The notes under the pieces are model-generated. The model saw nothing but the letters and a program-made list of their open reading frames with translations. It was not told the origin of the DNA and ran no database searches. Below are positions 59,701-64,000 of a DNA stretch of 64,000 bases, one piece after another. Position 1 is the stretch's first letter, and every line of letters starts with the position of its first letter. The position numbers were made by a program, and so were the translations under genes. The stretch is from assembly GCA_018902385.1 (NCBI GenBank), contig JABSSW010000057.1, positions 212,179-276,178 of the forward strand, read 5' to 3'. Source of the stretch: Physcia stellaris (taxonomy: Eukaryota > Ascomycota > Lecanoromycetes > Caliciales > Physciaceae).

Positions 59701-60399
59701 TTTCGTGAAATTGTTATTGCGAAATCGATGAAATTTAATTTCGCATTTTCGTTTAATTTTTTGTTTTTTTCTTTTTGTTTACTTTTTACACGACATTTGA
59801 TTTTTCATTTTCACGACGATAAATTGTAATACGAAATTTTGAATTTTAAAAATATGTTTTTGACACGATTCAACGCGTTTTTATAGTTTCAAAATTACGT
59901 CGTAAATTTCACGCACGTCAAAAATTAAAAAAATTTCATCGCGATGAAATGAATTCGTTCAACAAAACGAAATCAATGATATCGAATTTCATCATCGACG
60001 ACGTAATTAATAGCTAATTCAAATTGTTTTTTCAATGAATTTAAATTTTTTTGCAATTTTTTTTTTTTATCATTTTTTTCGCTCGTGCGTTTATTTCGTT
60101 TTTATTTTGTCACGATTTTTTTTTTTTTTTTTTCAATTTCGTTTAAACGATCACAATTCAAACGATCATTTCGTTTTTATCATGATTCACGATTTTTTTG
60201 TTTTTTTCTTTTCAATTTCGTTTAAAAAAACGATTACAATTCAAACGATTATTTCATTTTTTATTCAACGATAATTCGATTTTTTTTTTTTCACGATATT
60301 AAAACATAAATTTTTATTCTGTTTGATTTTTCTTTTTTGTTATTTTCAATCGTTGATTTTCATCGCGTTTATCATTTTTCAATCAAGTTAATCGATAAT
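56758..60399. other. AT-rich block B, anonymous part
   Basis: Strongly mutated sequence without identifiable domains. Frames such as 57688-57900 (+) and 58235-57888 (-) lack Gly and Pro and match nothing I recognise. Long homopolymer T or A runs are frequent. Confidence 0.4.
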
Positions 60400-60780
60400 T
60401 TTTTTTTCAATTTCGTATTTTGCGCAAAATATTCGAACTTTCAAAATCACAACAACAAAAAAAAAATGATGTTTGTTGTCTGTTATATTTCACATATTAA
60501 CATTGATTTCAAGTTAGTCAATTAAATGTCGAAACGCGAATTCGATAATCAAACATTGTTATAACGTTTTCATTGAATTCAAAACTTTATTGTTCGATTT
60601 TTTCAATTGTAACATCAGATGTCATCAACGAATCGAATTCGAACATTTTTTGAATGAAAATTTATCATTTACAGTTTAAATCGCAATTTTAATCACTAAA
60701 TTAACAAATCGATTTCATTTCGTTAAATCATTGATCATTTATTTGCATATATAAACACGATACGTCATTCAAAAATTTTA
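60400..60780. repeat. dispersed repeat, copy 2 (direct relative to copy at ~61.1 kb)
   Basis: Contains TTGCGCAAAATATTC, TGTTGTCTGTTATATTTCACA, ATCATTTACAGTTTAAATCG and ATTTATTTGCATATATAA in order. The same order of related words follows about 700 bp downstream, and on the opposite strand at 48.1-48.4 kb. Confidence 0.65.
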
Positions 60781-60782
60781 CA

Positions 60783-61110
60783 TGTTTTTTTTTTTTTTCA
60801 ATTTTTTTTTCATTTTTTTTTTCAATTTTTTTTACAAATTTCAGAAGTTGCTAATACATGATTTTTTTATTTTTTTTTTTTTTTTTTTTTCTTTAATTTA
60901 TTTTTTTTTTTTTCAATTTCTTTTTTCAACAAAGTTCAAAAAGTTTGTCGATACATTTTTTTTTCGATTTTTTCAATTCATTCGTCAATTTTTTTTTTTT
61001 TTTTTTTCGATTAATATATTCAATTTCATTATTATCGTGTAATTTTTTTTTTCATATTCAGCATTGTTCAGTCAAACATTGTTCATTTTTTTTTTTCAAT
61101 TTCGAATTTT
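60783..61110. repeat. poly-T / pyrimidine-derived low-complexity tract
   Basis: Runs of 8 to 21 T interrupted by CA or CAA dominate this stretch. It looks like a former CT-rich microsatellite or pyrimidine tract in which nearly every C before T or C has become T, leaving only C before A or G. Confidence 0.6.
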
Positions 61111-61480
61111 GCGCATCGAAATTTTGATTTTCAACATTGTCACAACAATCAAAAAAGTGATGTTTTCTGTGATATTTCACATGTTAATCGAATTTCAAAT
61201 TATCAATTCAATTTTTGAAATTTTGTCATGTGCTTCAAAATGAATATTGTTTCATTGAATCGACTTGTTATTTTCGAAATTATCACAAAAATAAATTTTG
61301 AAAATAATCATCATTGCACACGCGATTCGAATTCGCAATGATAAATGAAACAATCATGAATGAAAATTGTTTATTTACAGTTCGTATCGTCAAATTAAAC
61401 AATCAATTTCATTTCGTTAAAACATTGATCATTTATTTGCATATATAATTTAAACAACATTCAGAAATTTTTGTATTTGT
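61111..61480. repeat. dispersed repeat, copy 3
   Basis: Carries TTTGCGCATCGAAATTTTGA, TGATATTTCACATGTTAA, TTGTTTATTTACAGTTCGTA and ATCATTTATTTGCATATATAA-like words in the same order as copy 2, with moderate divergence. Confidence 0.6.
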
Positions 61481-64000
61481 GTCAATCATCGTTTCACGAA
61501 AATTAACATTTAACATTAAACATATTCATTTAATTTTATTTAGTCGTTTTATTTTATCGTCACATTTTCGCAAAAATAATGTTTATTTTTCAAATTTTTG
61601 AATTTGTTTATCGAAATCATTTGAAATTTGTTCATCATAAAATATCAAAAATTCTATCATAATTGTCATGCATGATTTGATTTTTGAAAAATTGTTTTTC
61701 GAATTGATCGAATTATAAATGAACAAAATGATTGTTTCAAACGAAAAAAAAATGAAATGAAAAACATTCGTTTTGTAATGTTAATATTGAAATTTTAAAT
61801 TAAAATATTTGAATTTAACATTAAAATGTGAACATTATATAATACAATGAACATATTTTCAATAACAATTTTTGCATTTCAAATTGAAATTTTTGTATTC
61901 AACAAATCAATAAATTTATTTTTATATCGAATGTTCATATTTCAAATAATAATATCAAAATCTAAATAATCAATAATGAAATCATTATGAACAATATTCA
62001 CATTCATGTCTCGAATGTTTGAATTTTTGATTTCATTTTTTTCATTCAAAGTTTCGATAATCACATTCATGCAATTCTAATTTTTTCAGTCTTTTCATCT
62101 TTTCGTGAAGAAAAGCAATCTGAATCACATACGAAAATCATGTGCATCGTTTTCAATGACAATTTTTTGAAATGTAAAGATGTTTGATGTCGTATCTTGT
62201 TGAATTTTCAAAGAATAATGACGTATTGCTGATAACGTTATGCGAATATAAAATGTATGATGTTTGATTTTCGAAATAACGAATTTCAACAAAGAAGAAA
62301 ATTCGTTTTCAAACATCAAATAACACGAAGAATAAATATCATGATGTGAATTTGTTTCACGTATTTTGCATTTTCATGTAAAATCATAATGATTCATAAA
62401 ATTCGCATACATGTATGATTTTAATCGTACGTTTTAACATTTTCAAAAATAATAATATCGAACGTCGAAAAATAATTGTATTGATGATTTTAATTGTTGA
62501 AAAAAATATTTTTCAATCGAAATTTATTTATGAATACATGTTATAATATTATCAACGTCGACGTGATTGTTTTTGAACATTTTGTTTTTTATTAAATTTT
62601 TAGTCAAACAATATATTTTTCAATTTTTTGAAAAATTGAATTATTTAATGTTCATTTTCGAGTCATGATTTTCGTCATTCGCGTTTTTATAATTATCATC
62701 GTTGAACAAATGATCGAAATCGTTGTTTTTTCGAAAACATTATCAAAATTATCGAAATTGTCGTTGAACATTTTTATTGATTTTTCAATCATCATTTTAT
62801 TGCGTGTGACATTTTCATTTCGATTATCGCGATTTCGATTATCGCGATTTCGATCATCGCGATCTCGTTTTAACGTATTTGAGTTTCAATCGATTGCGTC
62901 ATTTTGACAATTTTTTTCGTGTAATTTTGATTTCGATCAATTTCGTTTTTTTGTTTCGAATCGTCATATTTGAAAATTTCGATTCATGATCAGAAAAATT
63001 TCGATCGATGAATTTTGATTTTCGTTTTTGATTCGAATTGTTATGTCGTTTTTGCTTTGTGATTTTCGATGTTTGTTTTTCAATTCGATAATTGCAAATT
63101 TTTTGTTTGTCATTTTAATAACGTTAACGTCGTCAACATCGAAAATATGATCAACATTCATGACATTGTCAATATCATCGACGTGATCAAAATTAAAAAC
63201 ATTGTTTTCGTCGTGAACAAAATTGAAAACATTATCATTATCGAAAACACGAACAAAATTCGAAAAAACATCGTTATTCGAATGATCAACAATTGAATTT
63301 TCGTCATTATCGTCAATATCGAAAACATCGTCATCATTGACAACAAAATCGTCATTTCGATCAACATCGACGATATCATTATCATCAAAAACACGATTAA
63401 AATTGAAAGCATCGTTTTCATCGTCAATCGATAAAACGAAAAAACGAAACGTGATTGAAATCGATCGCGATTATTTCATAACACGTATTTTACGTCAAAA
63501 ACGTTTTTTGATGTCAAAAATATTTCGAATTCGAATTCGAGTTCGAGTCGACGTGCGTGATCAATGAATTTCAAAAACGAATAATATCAAATTTCGATAT
63601 AATGAAAAAAATTTAATTTTAACAATTCTCAAATGAAAATGAAACAATTCAAACGAAAACAACGATGATTTTCAAATCGATCGATTTCGAATTGTTTCAA
63701 AATTTCGTATATTGTGAACACACGAAATATTTGTTGTGATATTGCGAATGTCAATACACGATTCAAAAAAATATGTATTCGATTTTTTTTTGATTTTGAT
63801 AAATCGTCTGTATTGTTTTTCGATTTTGTGCAAAACGCGAAATGTAATTCGAATAAACAGATTGCGATAGAATTGTCGATTAAATTTCGTGATTGTTGAT
63901 TTCGTTCGAATTTATTCAACGATTTCGAAATAATTTTCATATTGTTTAAGAAATAAAGTTTTCAAACGTTTGATTACAAACTTTATATTGTCAATGAAAC
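61481..64000. other. AT-rich block B, last part, to window end
   Basis: Mutated repeat DNA continues past the window edge. The minus-strand frame 62319-62125 and plus-strand frames at 62665-62907 and 63337-63567 look like fragments of old coding sequence but show no domain. Around 62,818-62,866 GCGATTTCGATTATC-like 15-bp units repeat, and 63,120-63,430 is rich in ATCGTC/GAAAACA words. Confidence 0.35.

Noticed and set aside
1-64000. tRNA or rRNA genes
   Set aside because: I scanned for TTCGA-type T-loops with paired acceptor ends and for conserved rRNA words and found no convincing case; a dedicated tRNA search would be decisive.

Overview
The window reads as nuclear DNA of a filamentous ascomycete (Pezizomycotina). 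The genes carry many short introns (46-126 nt) with GTRNGT-like donors and CTAAC-like branch sites. The gene set includes a CFEM GPI-anchored protein, a pepsin-like protease, a secreted PEBP, an M35-like metalloprotease, an F-box protein and FAD enzymes. Compact normal-GC gene segments alternate with long blocks of about 25% GC (from lines counted by hand) packed with mutated transposons. This is the two-speed layout of genomes shaped by a repeat-induced-point-mutation-like process.

Layout. 1-14,398 is normal-GC and gene-poor: an SDR protein (398-1619, +), a relic of an SNF2-type helicase (about 5683-6141), a 783-bp foldback element (8562-9344), a secreted M35-like metalloprotease (9493-10598, +, with an unresolved frame break) and a secreted PEBP-like protein (11530-12305, -). 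14,399-22,036 is AT-rich block A: a complete but mutated Copia element (14399-19635, 153-bp LTRs, 5-bp target duplication), a short spacer, and a complete non-autonomous LTR element (20043-22036, perfect GCAGT target duplication) whose interior is tandem arrays plus a foldback hairpin. 22,037-41,700 is the main gene segment: a CFEM protein, a conserved fungal protein of unknown function, a pepsin-like aspartic protease, an F-box protein, an FAD/NAD(P)-binding oxidoreductase with a 1-nt frameshift, tyrosyl-DNA phosphodiesterase 1, and an FAD monooxygenase. 41,700-64,000 is AT-rich block B, running off the window: a Crypton-like tyrosine-recombinase relic, short tandem repeats, a complete mutated Ty3/Gypsy element (49140-56752, perfect GATTA target duplication) and about 7 kb of anonymous AT-rich repeats.

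The most striking signal is the mutation pattern itself. Comparing the LTR pairs and the two arms of the foldback shows C-to-T (G-to-A on the other strand) change concentrated at CpT and CpC. CpG and CpA/TpG are largely kept. This differs from classical RIP, which favours CpA and enriches TpA. A direct consequence is that tryptophan codons TGG become TGA, while Gly and Pro codons vanish. Long open frames therefore survive in dead elements, and standard RIP indices could miss these blocks. The change fades sharply inside the outermost LTRs of block A.

No metabolic cluster is evident. The intact genes look like independent single loci, several of them secreted or cell-surface proteins.
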